Below the pieces are notes generated by a model that saw only the letters and a list, made by a program, of their open reading frames with translations, made no database searches and was not told where the DNA came from. The position numbers were made by a program, and so were the translations under genes. From Acetivibrio thermocellus ATCC 27405 (GTDB lineage Bacteria > Bacillota > Clostridia > Acetivibrionales > Acetivibrionaceae): 64,000 bases of DNA. Positions 9,465 to 19,367 of the stretch are shown here, in pieces. Position 1 is the first letter of the stretch. Each line of letters starts with the position of its first letter. The DNA lies in NCBI RefSeq assembly GCF_000015865.1, contig NC_009012.1, positions 2,535,081 to 2,599,080 of the forward strand, in the 5' to 3' direction.

Positions 9465-10652
9465 TCACTGTTCCATGCAATACCCATAACTTTTCGGAAG
9501 CACATATCTCTTAAACTCATTGTTAAAAAAGTCGTCTGTCATTCCTGCAATATAGTCAAGCACAATTCTTGGCTTGCTGTTGCTACGCAAATACTCTTCA
9601 CTCATATTATCTAAAAACCACTCATATATGGAGGATTCTTTATTTTCCGTTTCCAAATCCTTTAAATACAACTCAAACAGTTCTCTGAACATTCTCTTTA
9701 TTTTCTCATTCTCAGTCATTTTTACAGGATTTTTATAAATATACTTATAGTTAAAATCAAGAAGCAGTTTCAAAGCATTGTACTTATCTTTGGAAAACAT
9801 AATATACGGCCTGTTATAACTATTTTCTATTATATCTTTTGCAAGGTTGTTAATAATATCCCGATTGGTATTTCCCAGCACCCTTACAACTTCACCCGGA
9901 ATATCCTCCCTCTTTATAAGCTTTACTGTTATTGCATCCTCAATATCCCTTCCTATATATGCAATTATATCGCATATCCGTACCAGACAGCCCTCCAGCG
10001 TCATTGGCCGCAGCTTTTTGCTGTAGTCTTTTTCCGTCCAGCACTTTTCATAATCCTCCAAAAATTTATCCCAATTTTTGTTCGTTTCCGGCGCATATTC
10101 CTTTTCGAGAATTTCACCGTTGTGGCAGAGGATACCGTCAAGTACCTGCAATGTCAGGTTCAATCCCCGTGCTCCGTTTTCCAACTCCATCAAAAACCTC
10201 ACGCTTTGAGCATTATGGTTAAAATACAGGTTCTCTTTTTTATTAATGATTTCATTCAAATAATTCTCACCGTCATGCCCGTATGGTACATGTCCCAAGT
10301 CATGCCCAAGCGCAATTGCCTCAATCAAATCCTCATTCAGACTCAAACACCTTCCAATAACCCTTGCTATCTTTGAAACAAATTGAACATGCAGAACCCT
10401 GTGGGTAATATGGTCGTTTTCGAAAAGGAAAAATGCCTGCGTTTTGTCAATATATCTTGTATAGGCAAGAGAATGTATTATCCTGTCGGTATCGTGGAAA
10501 AAAGCAGGTCTGATATTAATCCTGTCCTCTATTTCCTCCCGTTCCGGATGCCGGCGAACCCCCATGATGCTCTTACAAGCATATTTTGATAATATCTTTT
10601 CTCTTTTTAAATTGTTTTTAATTATTTCACTGTAAATTTCATTAGAATCCAT
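9465..10652 (-). CDS. HD-domain dGTP triphosphohydrolase-like protein
   Basis: A 395-aa cytoplasmic HD phosphohydrolase related to dGTPase (Dgt), which splits dNTPs into nucleoside and triphosphate. Visible motifs are HDTDRIIHSLAYTRYIDKTQ (53-72), the metal ligands H84 (ITHRVLHV) and H117-D118 (ALGHDLGHVPYGHDGE), and a downstream VRICDIIAYIGRDIEDA segment that provides the last aspartate. The order and spacing are those of the short Dgt-like branch that lacks the long N-terminal extension. The gene stands alone on the minus strand between two gene remnants. Substrate preference among dNTPs cannot be told from sequence. Confidence 0.85.
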   Translation of the reverse strand: MDSNEIYSEIIKNNLKREKILSKYACKSIMGVRRHPEREEIEDRINIRPAFFHDTDRIIHSLAYTRYIDKTQAFFLFENDHITHRVLHVQFVSKIARVIGRCLSLNEDLIEAIALGHDLGHVPYGHDGENYLNEIINKKENLYFNHNAQSVRFLMELENGARGLNLTLQVLDGILCHNGEILEKEYAPETNKNWDKFLEDYEKCWTEKDYSKKLRPMTLEGCLVRICDIIAYIGRDIEDAITVKLIKREDIPGEVVRVLGNTNRDIINNLAKDIIENSYNRPYIMFSKDKYNALKLLLDFNYKYIYKNPVKMTENEKIKRMFRELFELYLKDLETENKESSIYEWFLDNMSEEYLRSNSKPRIVLDYIAGMTDDFFNNEFKRYVLPKSYGYCMEQ

Positions 10653-10731
10653 AATTAAACACCCCTCAGTTAAAATAATTCCCGCCGCCTGATGTCCGGC
10701 AGCATAATTTTTATCCTCTTTTTTTATCCTC

Positions 10732-10915
10732 TTAAAGAGTAAGATTTTTCAAAGTTACCTCAAGAGTATGGTCATTCAGTACTCTTATACCCACATCAAC
10801 TTTTTGCGTTGTTTTTATTGGATATCTCTCCATTTTGAAAAAAATACATCATAAATACAACAGCTGAATCCCTTGAGGGATCCAGCACACGTTTCCATGC
10901 ATATTCAAAATCATA
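10732..10915 (-). pseudogene. Remnant of an oligopeptide-binding protein gene (oppA-type)
   Basis: The 520-base gap between the dGTPase-like gene and recR holds a degraded stretch on the minus strand. One frame reads YDFEYAWKRVLDPSRDSA from 10915, the hallmark segment of ABC peptide-binding proteins (SBP family 5, usual form DFEYAWKRVLDPxTxS). About 25 residues later the frame shifts and continues as VDVGIRVLNDHTLEV, matching the next family block (VGVKALDDYTLEVTL). Stops lie on both sides. About 60 codons of a gene that is normally over 500 codons long survive. The rest of the gap shows only the recR terminator. Confidence 0.75.
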
Positions 10916-11082
10916 ATGTCAATTATCAGTCTTTTAGACACTGTTTTCAAGCAAAACCTCTTCATCATCGTTTCCCCAGCTGCAACAAATTTTTGTTGCC
11001 ATAACCACCAATATCTTATCATACATAAAATTTCAAGTAAACAAGTTTTATTTTTATATATAGATTTTGCTTAAAAATGTTA

Positions 11083-11131
11083 ATAAAAAAACCATAGTTT
11101 CAAGGCACTCTTTATACCTCTCCCTATGGTT
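11083..11131 (-). terminator. Terminator of the dnaX-ybaB-recR operon
   Basis: Read on the minus strand, an 8-bp stem (AACCATAG ... CTATGGTT, arms at 11124-11131 and 11090-11097) is followed by a run of seven T. It lies about 45 bases after the recR stop codon. Confidence 0.7.
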
Positions 11132-11174
11132 GCATGCAAATATTTTATTGGCTCTGTTTAATCATTTGAAGTAG

Positions 11175-11774
11175 CTAAATCTCGCGCCTTCCCTCCAAAG
11201 CCTTTGCCAATGTAACTTCATCAGCATATTCAAGATCTCCGCCGACAGGTATTCCATGAGCTATTCTTGTAGTCTTAACACCCAAAGGCTTAATAAGCTT
11301 TGAAATATACATTGCAGTTGCTTCACCTTCAATATTGGGATTTGTTGCAATAATGACCTCTTTGACGTTTCCTTCCTTTATCCTGTCTAAAAGCTCCTTG
11401 ATTTTTATATCCTCAGGTCCAATCCCCTGCATGGGTGATATCGCACCGTGCAGCACGTGATAAAGCCCTTTAAACTCCCGTATTTTCTCCATTGCAACAA
11501 CATCCCTGGGGTCTTCAACGACGCAAATTACAGAACTATCCCTTTTTTCCGAACTGCAAAGCGGACAAACATCAGTATCGGTTAAATTGCCACATACCGA
11601 ACAAAATTTTGTTTTCTGCTTTGCTTCAGTTATAGCGTTTGCAAGCCTATCAACTTTTTCCTGGGGCATATCCAGCACATAAAAAGCCAATCGCTGGGCA
11701 GTCTTGTGCCCTATGCCGGGGAGCTTCTCAAACTCCTCTATAAGCCTTGCAATCGGTGCGGCATAAAAGCTCAT
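11175..11774 (-). CDS. recR: Recombination mediator protein RecR
   Basis: A 199-aa protein, the normal RecR length. It works with RecF/RecO to load RecA at single-stranded gaps during recombinational repair. Visible: the N-terminal helix-hairpin-helix ([14 protein letters not shown], 18-31), a four-cysteine zinc finger (C58, C61, C70, C73) and the Toprim domain ([13 protein letters not shown] from about 84; [15 protein letters not shown] later). It follows ybaB by 31 bases in the conserved dnaX-ybaB-recR arrangement. Confidence 0.97.
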   Translation of the reverse strand: MSFYAAPIARLIEEFEKLPGIGHKTAQRLAFYVLDMPQEKVDRLANAITEAKQKTKFCSVCGNLTDTDVCPLCSSEKRDSSVICVVEDPRDVVAMEKIREFKGLYHVLHGAISPMQGIGPEDIKIKELLDRIKEGNVKEVIIATNPNIEGEATAMYISKLIKPLGVKTTRIAHGIPVGGDLEYADEVTLAKALEGRREI

Positions 11775-11805
11775 GCATATTCACCCTTTATCATCAAAAC
11801 ATCAA

Positions 11806-12153
11806 TTAAAACAAACCGGGAATTCCACCCAATCCGCCCGTAATCTTGCTAATCTCGGCTGTAACCATTTCATCGGCTTTTCTCAGAGCTTCGTTAACCG
11901 CTGCAAGTATAAGGTCCTGAAGCATTTCAACGTCATCAGGGTCAACAACCTCCGGTTTTATCGTAATTTCCTTAATATCTTTTCTTCCTGTGGCAACTAC
12001 AGTAACTGCTCCTCCGCCGGCAGACGCTTCAACAGTCTTTTCCTTGAGTTCTTCCTGAACTCTCTCCATATCCCTCTGCATCTTCTGAGCCTGCTTTACA
12101 AGGTTGTTTATATTGCCACCGAATCCCGGAAAACCGCCCTTTGCCATTAACAT
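11806..12153 (-). CDS. ybaB: Nucleoid-associated protein YbaB/EbfC
   Basis: A 115-aa DNA-binding protein of the YbaB/EbfC family, which dimerises and binds DNA without strict sequence demand. Family hallmarks are the Gly/Phe-rich start ([19 protein letters not shown]), the long coiled helix and the [20 protein letters not shown] strand segment. It sits between dnaX and recR as in most Firmicutes; the RBS (GGAGG) lies directly upstream of ATG 12153. Length is standard for the family. Confidence 0.95.
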   Translation of the reverse strand: MLMAKGGFPGFGGNINNLVKQAQKMQRDMERVQEELKEKTVEASAGGGAVTVVATGRKDIKEITIKPEVVDPDDVEMLQDLILAAVNEALRKADEMVTAEISKITGGLGGIPGLF

Positions 12154-12263
12154 CTACCTCCAATTTTGTGTTGTATCTTCAGATTGTTATATCCGAATTT
12201 AAAAATACCTAACCAACATTATATATCAATATATGCTAAAAAGACCAGTAAAATTTTTGAAAT

Positions 12264-13907
12264 TTATTCGTCAATTATATTGACCTCAACATCAAACTTT
12301 TGAGCAAAATCCTGCGCTTTCTCAACCAGCTTGTCCTCTTCATCATTTTTTCCTGTATCAACAATGTCCTCTTCGTCAAAACATTTAACCCTGACCTCTT
12401 TTCCAAGGCATTCGCGAAGGCACTCTTCTATCACTTCAAGGTTCTCGGACTTTTCAACAAGCATTTTACAGCCGTTATTTTTAAATACTATCCCGACTTG
12501 GTTGGAACCCAACTCTATAAGTTTGGTATCCAAAAGATAGGCATATACAGCCATTCTGCCCCTGCTTTTCAGCTCGTCCAGCACCTTGCCCCACACTTCA
12601 ATTCCCTTTACATTTTTTGCAATATTCTTTTTTTCAATACGCTCGTTAACTTCAGGTGACGAATTTTTTTCATCCGAATCCACACTTCCGGAATCCTTTT
12701 GAGAACCGCCCGAACCGTCAGAACCATTTTGGGGTATGGCAACACCCTTTTCCAAAATATCATTAACATTCTTCTCAAGCAGCCGGATTCTCTCCAATAC
12801 CCCGGCATCTCCCGGGTCCAACCTGTTTTCGCAAAGCTTGATAAGTGTTGTTTCCAAAAGAACCCTGGGATGTGTGGACCATTTTAACGCCGCTTCCAGT
12901 GAAGACAGCTCCTTTATCACCGTTACAATCTCAAACAACTCCAAACCTTTGCATTGTTCCTTCATTCTTTGAATTGAGTCCGCAGAGGCATCAATTATAT
13001 CTTCGGGATTTGATAGCGAACTGCAAATCATTAAATTCCTGTAATACATCACCAGCTCCGAAACAAACTGGCCGATATTCTTGCCCTCCATCACCAGCTC
13101 ATCAACGGCATTCAACACTCTGCCTACCTCTTTGTTTTTTATGGCATCCACAACCTCAGCGATAAAAGTATCTGTCACAAGGCCTACCACAGACAAGACA
13201 TCCTCATAGGTCAGCTCCTTGCTTCCCAAGGATATGCACTGATCCAATATGCTTATGGCATCCCTTAAAGCACCGTCGGATAGCTTTGCTATCAATTTGG
13301 AAGCTTCCCTTCGTATTTCCACTCCGCTTTCTTTTGCAATATACTCAATTCTCTTTACAATACTGTCAACCGGAATTCTTCTGAAATCAAACCTTTGGCA
13401 GCGGGACAGTATGGTTGCAGGAAGCTTGTGCGGTTCGGTGGTGGCAAGAATAAATATCACATGGGCCGGAGGCTCTTCAAGTGTCTTTAAAAGGGCATTA
13501 AACGCGCCTGTTGAAAGCATGTGAACTTCGTCAATAATATAAACTTTGTATCTGGCTTTCGAAGGTGTATATATAACTTCATCCCTGAGAACCCTTATAT
13601 CATCCACACTGTTGTTTGAAGCAGCATCTATTTCTATGACATCCAAAAGACTCCCGTTAAGTATCCCCTGGCAAATCTCACACTGATTACACGGGTCACC
13701 GTCTTTTGGATTCAAACAGTTTACGGCTCTCGAAAATATTTTTGCCATTGTGGTTTTTCCTGTACCTCTCGTACCGCAGAAGAGATATGCATGAGCTATA
13801 CGTCCGGAGCAGATGCTGTTCCTAAGCGTTCTTACAACGTGTTCCTGTTCAACCACATCTTCAAAAACCAAGGGCCTCCATTTTCTATACAAAGCCAGAT
13901 ATGACAC
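12264..13907 (-). CDS. dnaX: DNA polymerase III subunit gamma/tau
   Basis: A 547-aa clamp-loader ATPase that loads the beta clamp and, through its C-terminal tau part, couples the polymerases. Walker A is GTRGTGKT (45-52), a zinc finger uses C64, C73, C76 and C79, Walker B is DEVH (126-129), and the TLEEPP and ATTEPHKLP sensor segments follow. About residues 375-440 are a low-complexity Gly/Ser/Asp/Glu linker, and the last ~110 residues form the tau domain. First gene of the dnaX-ybaB-recR operon, immediately downstream of the SRP RNA gene. No obvious programmed frameshift heptamer was seen, so gamma production is uncertain. Confidence 0.96.
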   Translation of the reverse strand: MSYLALYRKWRPLVFEDVVEQEHVVRTLRNSICSGRIAHAYLFCGTRGTGKTTMAKIFSRAVNCLNPKDGDPCNQCEICQGILNGSLLDVIEIDAASNNSVDDIRVLRDEVIYTPSKARYKVYIIDEVHMLSTGAFNALLKTLEEPPAHVIFILATTEPHKLPATILSRCQRFDFRRIPVDSIVKRIEYIAKESGVEIRREASKLIAKLSDGALRDAISILDQCISLGSKELTYEDVLSVVGLVTDTFIAEVVDAIKNKEVGRVLNAVDELVMEGKNIGQFVSELVMYYRNLMICSSLSNPEDIIDASADSIQRMKEQCKGLELFEIVTVIKELSSLEAALKWSTHPRVLLETTLIKLCENRLDPGDAGVLERIRLLEKNVNDILEKGVAIPQNGSDGSGGSQKDSGSVDSDEKNSSPEVNERIEKKNIAKNVKGIEVWGKVLDELKSRGRMAVYAYLLDTKLIELGSNQVGIVFKNNGCKMLVEKSENLEVIEECLRECLGKEVRVKCFDEEDIVDTGKNDEEDKLVEKAQDFAQKFDVEVNIIDE

Positions 13908-13949
13908 AAAACATCCTCCTACTTTCCCATATCAAAAAGCTGACTAATA

Positions 13950-13982
13950 TAAAATAAGCTATTTAATAATTAAATAGCTTTC
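13950..13982 (-). terminator. Terminator after SRP RNA
   Basis: An 11-bp perfect stem (AAGCTATTTAA at 13956-13966 against TTAAATAGCTT at 13970-13980) with a 3-base loop is followed on the minus strand by ATTTTAT. It lies between the SRP RNA and dnaX; being AT-rich, it may terminate only partly and leave dnaX some readthrough. Confidence 0.55.
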
Positions 13983-14032
13983 CACAACAATTTGATATAT
14001 TTTATTTTGCTGTTGATTGTTTTATTTAAATT

Positions 14033-14301
14033 GGTCGTGCACCTATATTCGACATGCATATACAAGCGTAACCAGTGCAGTTAGCTCGAACCAGGCAATC
14101 CCACGGCACACGAAAGTGACTACTTACCGCTGCTTTCTTCCGAACCTGACGGGGTTCATAGGCTTCCGTTGCGTAGGACCCAATTTTCATCGCCACTTGC
14201 AAAGGGCAGACCTTACAGAAGCATGCCTATTATAGGAATTCGACCCTGCTATAGCGGATTGCAGGTAACAGGGCACCGCTACCTCCCCGTCTAGCACGAC
14301 C
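14033..14301 (-). ncRNA. ffs: Signal recognition particle RNA, large (Bacillus) type
   Basis: About 269 nt on the minus strand. Complementary termini (GGTCGTGC at both ends) close the molecule. The 5' Alu part reads GGGGAGGTAGCGGTGCCCTG followed by CCTGCAATCCGCTATAGCAGGG, the Alu domain present in Gram-positive large SRP RNAs. The S-domain apex has GTCAGGTTCGGAAGAAAGCA, containing the GGAA tetraloop of helix 8 where Ffh binds. This RNA with Ffh targets membrane and secretory proteins during translation. The dnaX-adjacent location is conserved in Firmicutes. Confidence 0.95.
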
Positions 14302-14734
14302 AAATATTAACTTATCAGTATTCCGCTTAATGAATATTTATTATCATTAATATTATTAAGGGAATGCTTTATATATTATACTTAATTATTGATGATTCTT
14401 CAAGACATTTATTCTATTAAATTTCTATATATTTATTACTCTTTTTCCTATAATTGTGTCCATTTGCATCTTAAGTTTATAATCAGATATATTAGGTTTA
14501 GACAATTATACAGTTTAGTTTTTTAAATCAATTTAAGGTGCATCGGTACAATAAATATAGTGTTTCCGGTCTTAAAGCGGTTTTGTGTATATGCAGAAAA
14601 ATTAAATAATATATTTAAAATTACCTGTTATATGTGATAAAATGGTATAAAATTATAGTTCTTGTAGATATAAAAACATAAAACGTCCTGAAATTCGAAG
14701 ACACGCAAAAAACTGAGAGAAATGAGAAATAACG
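14302..14734. other. Intergenic region without recognisable gene
   Basis: About 430 AT-rich bases between the SRP RNA and the broken BNR gene. I see only stops in all frames and several TATAAT-like hexamers; the SRP RNA promoter must lie at its left edge, but no clear -35/-10 pair stands out. Confidence 0.5.
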
Positions 14735-16213
14735 ATACAGACAGCAGACCTACTGATAAATTTTATAATTTGGGAAAAAAACATCGAGTTTCAGACCTGC
14801 CACCTCTATTCCGTTTGTTTCGGTAACAACACATTTGTTGCTGTAGGCAGCAATGGCGCCATAAAGATATCGAAGGATGGAAACAGCTGGTCAAGAATTA
14901 ATTTGGATCTTCATTCTGACCTATTTGACGTTATATATGCAGATGATAAATTTGTAGCTGTCGGTGGTGGAGGAATTATCATAACTTCTCACAACGGTAT
15001 AAACTGTACAAAAATTGAAGCAGAAATAAAAAGCGGAATTTTAAAAATACATTGGAACGAGAAACAGTATTTAGGTATTACCAGAAATAGTCTGATAGTT
15101 TCATCCGATGGAAAAACTGGAATGAATTATCCGCGGACACAACAGAAATGGCATCCATTGCATACGGAAATAACAATTATGTAATTGTAAAAAGAGATGG
15201 TAAAATACTAACATCATCCGACGGACACGAGTGGAAAGAAAAATATTTTTTACAAGGCGGCAGTTTTACAAGTGTCACATATAACGGAAACATGTTTGTT
15301 GCTGCAGGTGCATATACCGTGGCTTTGCCATACGGCGGCCCTCTAACTTACGGTAAATGCGTGATAATGACATCACCGGACGGAAACAATTGGCAACTGC
15401 AGGATGCAGGGTATAATGCCGATCTTAAAGGTATAACATGGAGCGGAAAAAAATTTGCTGTCGCAGGTACGAATATCATATTATCTTCAGAAAACGGAAT
15501 CACGTGGAATGCCGTTGAAGTTAATGCCATTCTTCATGACATTGCTTTTGGCAACGGAATATTTGCAGCCGTCGGTTATGACGGCGTTATCATGTCTTCT
15601 GTGGATGGAGAACATTGGGAAACAAAAGTTGAAGCTTTGCGTTATGATTTGACTAATATAGTGTGGTACGATAACAAATTTATTGCCATTGGTTCAGGCA
15701 GTACACCCTCCATAGTTGTATCCGGGGACGGAAAAACGAGGGTTGCAAGAGGTCCAAAAGATGCCTCTTACAAGTGTGACTCCTCTTTGCATAACGTGGA
15801 ATGGCGAAAAACTGGTTGCAGCCGGCTACGACAGTACTATTCTGACCGCCGTGCCAAAGGATATAGTTAAAGTGAAGGTGAATGACAGACCCATAGTATT
15901 TGATGTGGCGCCAATAATCGGTGAAGGAAGAACACTGGTGCCTCTCAGGCACATCTTCGAAGCCCTGGGAGCAGAAGTAAAATGGGATGCATCAACCAGA
16001 ACAGTAACCGGAATCAAAGGTTCGGACAAGATTATACTGAAAATTGACAGCAAAGAAGCCCTTGTAAACGGTGAAACAAAAGAGCTGGATGTACCTGCAA
16101 CTATAGTAAACGGAAGGACACTTGTACCTGTAAGGTCTATTTCGGAAAGCTTGGGCGCCGAAGTTTCATGGGATGATAATTCAAAAACCGTCATAATTAA
16201 AACAAACTTCTAA
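14735..16213 (+). pseudogene. Frameshifted BNR-repeat / copper amine oxidase-like domain protein
   Basis: Three consecutive frames together encode one protein. The first (to about 15116) and second (to about 15740) carry repeated blades of the type FVAVGxxGxIxxSxDGxxW, a BNR/Ycf48-like beta-propeller. The third (to 16213) ends in a copper amine oxidase N-terminal-like domain (IGEGRTLVPLRHIFEALGAEV and VNGRTLVPVRSISESLGAEV), a surface-protein module common in clostridia. The first shift sits in an A run at 15112-15116: one more A restores SSDGKNW. The second lies at about 15731-15750, again just after a GGAAAAA. The upstream end runs into a stop near 14720 without a signal peptide, so the 5' end is missing too. 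Dead gene, unless the shifts are sequencing errors. Confidence 0.75.
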
Positions 16214-16329
16214 TGAAAGCAACACTATTATTCATACTTTGCTTTTAGCATCAGACGCCTTTGCTGACAATAAATTTATAAAAACCAACCGCTTCAGATA
16301 ACTCTTTCATTGCAAGGTTTTAGGACCTA

Positions 16330-16377
16330 TTTTCGTCTCGAAAATACTATATTAACACACAGTGATAATGATATAAT
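16330..16377 (+). promoter_or_regulatory. Possible celO promoter with adjacent palindrome
   Basis: A perfect inverted repeat, TTTTCG-TCT-CGAAAA (16330-16344), lies about 30 bases before a TATAAT hexamer (16372-16377) upstream of celO. A good sigma-A -35 at the right distance is not evident. The palindrome could be an operator for a sugar-responsive regulator; this is inference. Confidence 0.3.
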
Positions 16378-16458
16378 TAAAATAGCACATGTTTTTTTAT
16401 TTACACAATTTTTGTTTTTATTTTTCCATAATTTATGGAGTTGGGGAGGGTAGTTTTA

Positions 16459-18441
16459 ATGGGTCAAAAACATTTTAAAAGAAGTCTGTTGTCTGTATTA
16501 ACAATTTCAGCCCTGATTATCTCCTGCCTTTTCAGTTTTATTTTCGTTAACGCAGATGACACTTCTGAAGAACCCGCTTTGGAAGGCCTGTCTATACACT
16601 ATATGGACGGCACACTGGACGTAAAATATCAGAGCATGCGTCCTTACATAATTATTCATAACAACAGCGGCATGGATGTGGACATGGCCGACCTTAGGGT
16701 AAGGTATTACTACGAAAAAGAGGGTGTTACCGAAGAAGTCCTTACATGCTTTTATACAGCAATAGGTGCGGACAAAATATTTGCCGAATTTCATCCCGAG
16801 CTGGGATACGCTGAAATCGGCTTTACCAGTGATGCCGGAATTATAAAAAGCGGTGGCAACAGCGGGCAGCTGCAGCTGGTACTGAAAAAAATATCGAACG
16901 GTTACTACGACCAAAGCAATGATTATTCTTATGACCCAAGTTACACTGATTATGCAGAATATGATAAAATAACACTCTATTACAAAGGTAAACTGGTATG
17001 GGGAAAAGAAGGACCTCCTCCGCCACCGGAACCGACACCTCCGCCAAACAACGACGACTGGCTTCATGTGGAGGGAAATCTAATCAAGGATGCCCAGGGA
17101 AATACCGTTTATCTTACAGGAATCAACTGGTTTGGATTTGAAACTGACGGAGCAAACGGTTTTTACGGCCTTAACAAATGCAACCTTGAGGATTCTCTTG
17201 ATTTAATGGCAAAATTAGGTTTTAATATTCTCAGAATCCCCATCAGTGCTGAAATTATTCTGCAATGGAAAAACGGCGAACGTGTAGAAACTTCCTTTGT
17301 AAACACCTATGAAAACCCGCGTCTTGACGGCCTCAGCAGTCTTGAAATACTGGACTATACAATAAATCACATGAAGAAAAACGGTATGAAAGCCATGCTT
17401 GACATGCACAGTTCAACCAAGGACTCATACCAGGAAAACCTCTGGTATAACAAGGATATAACCATGGAAGAATTTATCGAAGCCTGGAAATGGATTGTCG
17501 AAAGATACAAAGACGATGATACGGTCATTGCAGTGGATCTCAAAAATGAACCTCATGGAAAGTACTCCGGTCCGAATATCGCCAAATGGGATGATTCGGA
17601 TGATCCAAACAACTGGAAAAGGGCGGCGGAAATCATTGCCGAAGAAATTCTTGCAATCAATCCAAATCTTTTAATCGTCGTAGAGGGTGTTGAGGCATAC
17701 CCGATGGAAGGGTATGATTACACCAACTGCGGTGAGTTTACCACATACTGTAACTGGTGGGGCGGAAATTTAAGAGGAGTTGCCGACCATCCTGTTGTCA
17801 TATCCGCTCCGGACAAGCTCGTATATTCCGTACATGATTACGGACCGGACATCTATATGCAGCCGTGGTTTAAAAAAGATTTCGACATTAACACCCTTTA
17901 TGAGGAATGCTGGTACCCAAACTGGTACTACATTGTCGAGCAAAATATTGCGCCTATGTTAATCGGCGAATGGGGAGGCAAGCTTATCAATGAAAACAAC
18001 CGGAAGTGGCTTGAATGTTTGGCTACCTTTATTTCAGAAAAGAAACTGCATCATACCTTCTGGGCTTTTAATCCCAACTCAGCCGACACCGGCGGTCTAA
18101 TGCTTGAGGATTGGAAAACCGTTGATGAGGAAAAATATGCAATAATTGAGCCCACATTGTGGAAGAAAGGTCTGGATCATGTAATACCGCTGGGAGGAAT
18201 TACGGAGGATACCTTTAAATATGGTGACGTTAACGGTGATTTTGCCGTAAACTCCAACGACCTTACATTGATAAAACGCTACGTCCTTAAAAATATTGAC
18301 GAATTCCCCTCTTCTCATGGATTGAAAGCTGCCGACGTGGACGGAGATGAAAAAATAACCTCCAGTGATGCTGCTCTTGTAAAAAGGTACGTTCTAAGAG
18401 CCATAACATCATTCCCGGTGGAAGAAAACCAAAATGAATAA
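16459..18441 (+). CDS. celO: Cellulosomal cellobiohydrolase CelO (CBM3b-GH5-dockerin)
   Basis: A 660-aa secreted enzyme that releases cellobiose from cellulose. ATG 16459 is chosen because GGGGAGGG (16443-16450) lies eight to nine bases before it; the in-frame ATG at 16435 precedes this site. Signal peptide to about residue 31; CBM3 about 37-180 (cellulose binding; GLSIHYMDGTLDVKYQSMRP start); Pro-rich linker; GH5 about 200-565 with acid/base E364 (DLKNEPHG) and nucleophile E504 (LIGEWGG); type I dockerin at the C-terminus (GDVNGDFAVNSNDLTLIKRY, ADVDGDEKITSSD). Length and order match the described CelO of A. thermocellus. It is a single-gene unit with its own terminator. Confidence 0.93.
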   Translation: MGQKHFKRSLLSVLTISALIISCLFSFIFVNADDTSEEPALEGLSIHYMDGTLDVKYQSMRPYIIIHNNSGMDVDMADLRVRYYYEKEGVTEEVLTCFYTAIGADKIFAEFHPELGYAEIGFTSDAGIIKSGGNSGQLQLVLKKISNGYYDQSNDYSYDPSYTDYAEYDKITLYYKGKLVWGKEGPPPPPEPTPPPNNDDWLHVEGNLIKDAQGNTVYLTGINWFGFETDGANGFYGLNKCNLEDSLDLMAKLGFNILRIPISAEIILQWKNGERVETSFVNTYENPRLDGLSSLEILDYTINHMKKNGMKAMLDMHSSTKDSYQENLWYNKDITMEEFIEAWKWIVERYKDDDTVIAVDLKNEPHGKYSGPNIAKWDDSDDPNNWKRAAEIIAEEILAINPNLLIVVEGVEAYPMEGYDYTNCGEFTTYCNWWGGNLRGVADHPVVISAPDKLVYSVHDYGPDIYMQPWFKKDFDINTLYEECWYPNWYYIVEQNIAPMLIGEWGGKLINENNRKWLECLATFISEKKLHHTFWAFNPNSADTGGLMLEDWKTVDEEKYAIIEPTLWKKGLDHVIPLGGITEDTFKYGDVNGDFAVNSNDLTLIKRYVLKNIDEFPSSHGLKAADVDGDEKITSSDAALVKRYVLRAITSFPVEENQNE

Positions 18442-18462
18442 TTAGAAATAAATCATTAATCT

Positions 18463-18500
18463 AAAAAGCTGTGGAAAATGCAACTTCCACAGCTTTTTTT
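18463..18500 (+). terminator. Rho-independent terminator of celO
   Basis: A 14-bp stem (AAAAAGCTGTGGAA against TTCCACAGCTTTTT) with an eight-base loop and seven T. Placed 20 bases after celO and before the convergent operon; the A-run on the other side means it could act in both directions. Confidence 0.88.
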
Positions 18501-18555
18501 ACTTATTTTTTATACGCATTATCAGGCTTCATTCAAAATTTTTTCAAATTGCACA

Positions 18556-19320
18556 TTACTCTTTTTTATCACTGCTGTCTTTCGTTGATTTAACATTCTT
18601 TGGCCTGGAATAATAATATTGTATGGTCGCCAAAGCAATTGCCGAGACTATAGGCCAAAACCACGTATATTTGCCCTGTGTGCTTCCTGTCGAGTTCTTT
18701 TGGTCGTCCTCTGAAGAATCCGAAGAAGTATTGTCGGGATTTTCGACAATCACACATCTTGCGCCATCCGGTACGTTATCCACTTTCTCCAGCATCACAT
18801 TGTCGAATGAAGCTTTTCCGGTATTCAAATTACCATATCCGCCCAAACCCAAAGACACTTTTATCGTCTCTACATTCTCACCAGTTTTAATATACAACTC
18901 AGTGTATTGCCATTCATCAACAGTACCTCTTATATCTTTTGAATATGTAGTAACTCCTTCCAAAGACAAGTTTGCTCCCAAAACATCGTTGCCCACATTT
19001 TCAGTTTTAATCCAGCCTGAAAGTTTGTAATATGAGTTCGGGCTGACCGTCACTTCCTGAAGATATCTTGCATCTCTTGCCTCTCTATTCTCAATAGTAA
19101 CATAGTACTGCCCGCTTTGAGCACCTTCCTGCTCCACTTTAAACTCGACAACACCGTTCTGATAATTCCAAACCCATGTACTCCAGCCAAGAGGCATATT
19201 ATTATCCACTTCTTCAAAAGACGGATTTTTTAATAAATTTTCCGCCGCAAATCCCCACTGACAAAGCAGCATACTAAACAGCAAAGCAGAAGCAACACAG
19301 ACTGCCACTTTTTTTAACAT
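18556..19320 (-). CDS. Membrane-anchored carbohydrate-binding-like protein
   Basis: A 254-aa exported protein, last gene of a five-gene operon. It has a signal peptide (cleaved near AFAAENLL, about residue 26), then a beta-sandwich domain of about 150 residues starting NLLKNPSFEE and GWSTWVW, the typical opening of CBM4/CBM9- or DUF642-like jelly rolls. A Ser/Asp/Asn-rich spacer (about 195-220) leads to one transmembrane helix (WPIVSAIALATIQYYY) and a short Lys-rich tail. It therefore sits on the outer face of the membrane and may bind the glycan made by the operon. The catalytic role, if any, is unknown. Confidence 0.75.
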   Translation of the reverse strand: MLKKVAVCVASALLFSMLLCQWGFAAENLLKNPSFEEVDNNMPLGWSTWVWNYQNGVVEFKVEQEGAQSGQYYVTIENREARDARYLQEVTVSPNSYYKLSGWIKTENVGNDVLGANLSLEGVTTYSKDIRGTVDEWQYTELYIKTGENVETIKVSLGLGGYGNLNTGKASFDNVMLEKVDNVPDGARCVIVENPDNTSSDSSEDDQKNSTGSTQGKYTWFWPIVSAIALATIQYYYSRPKNVKSTKDSSDKKE

Positions 19321-19367
19321 TTAGATCCCAGCCTCCAAACAATATATTTTACAATATTTCATTCCGG

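Noticed and set aside
16435-16458. celO starting at ATG 16435
   Set aside because: This ATG precedes the GGGGAGGG site; ATG 16459 lies at the right distance and gives the known 660-aa length.
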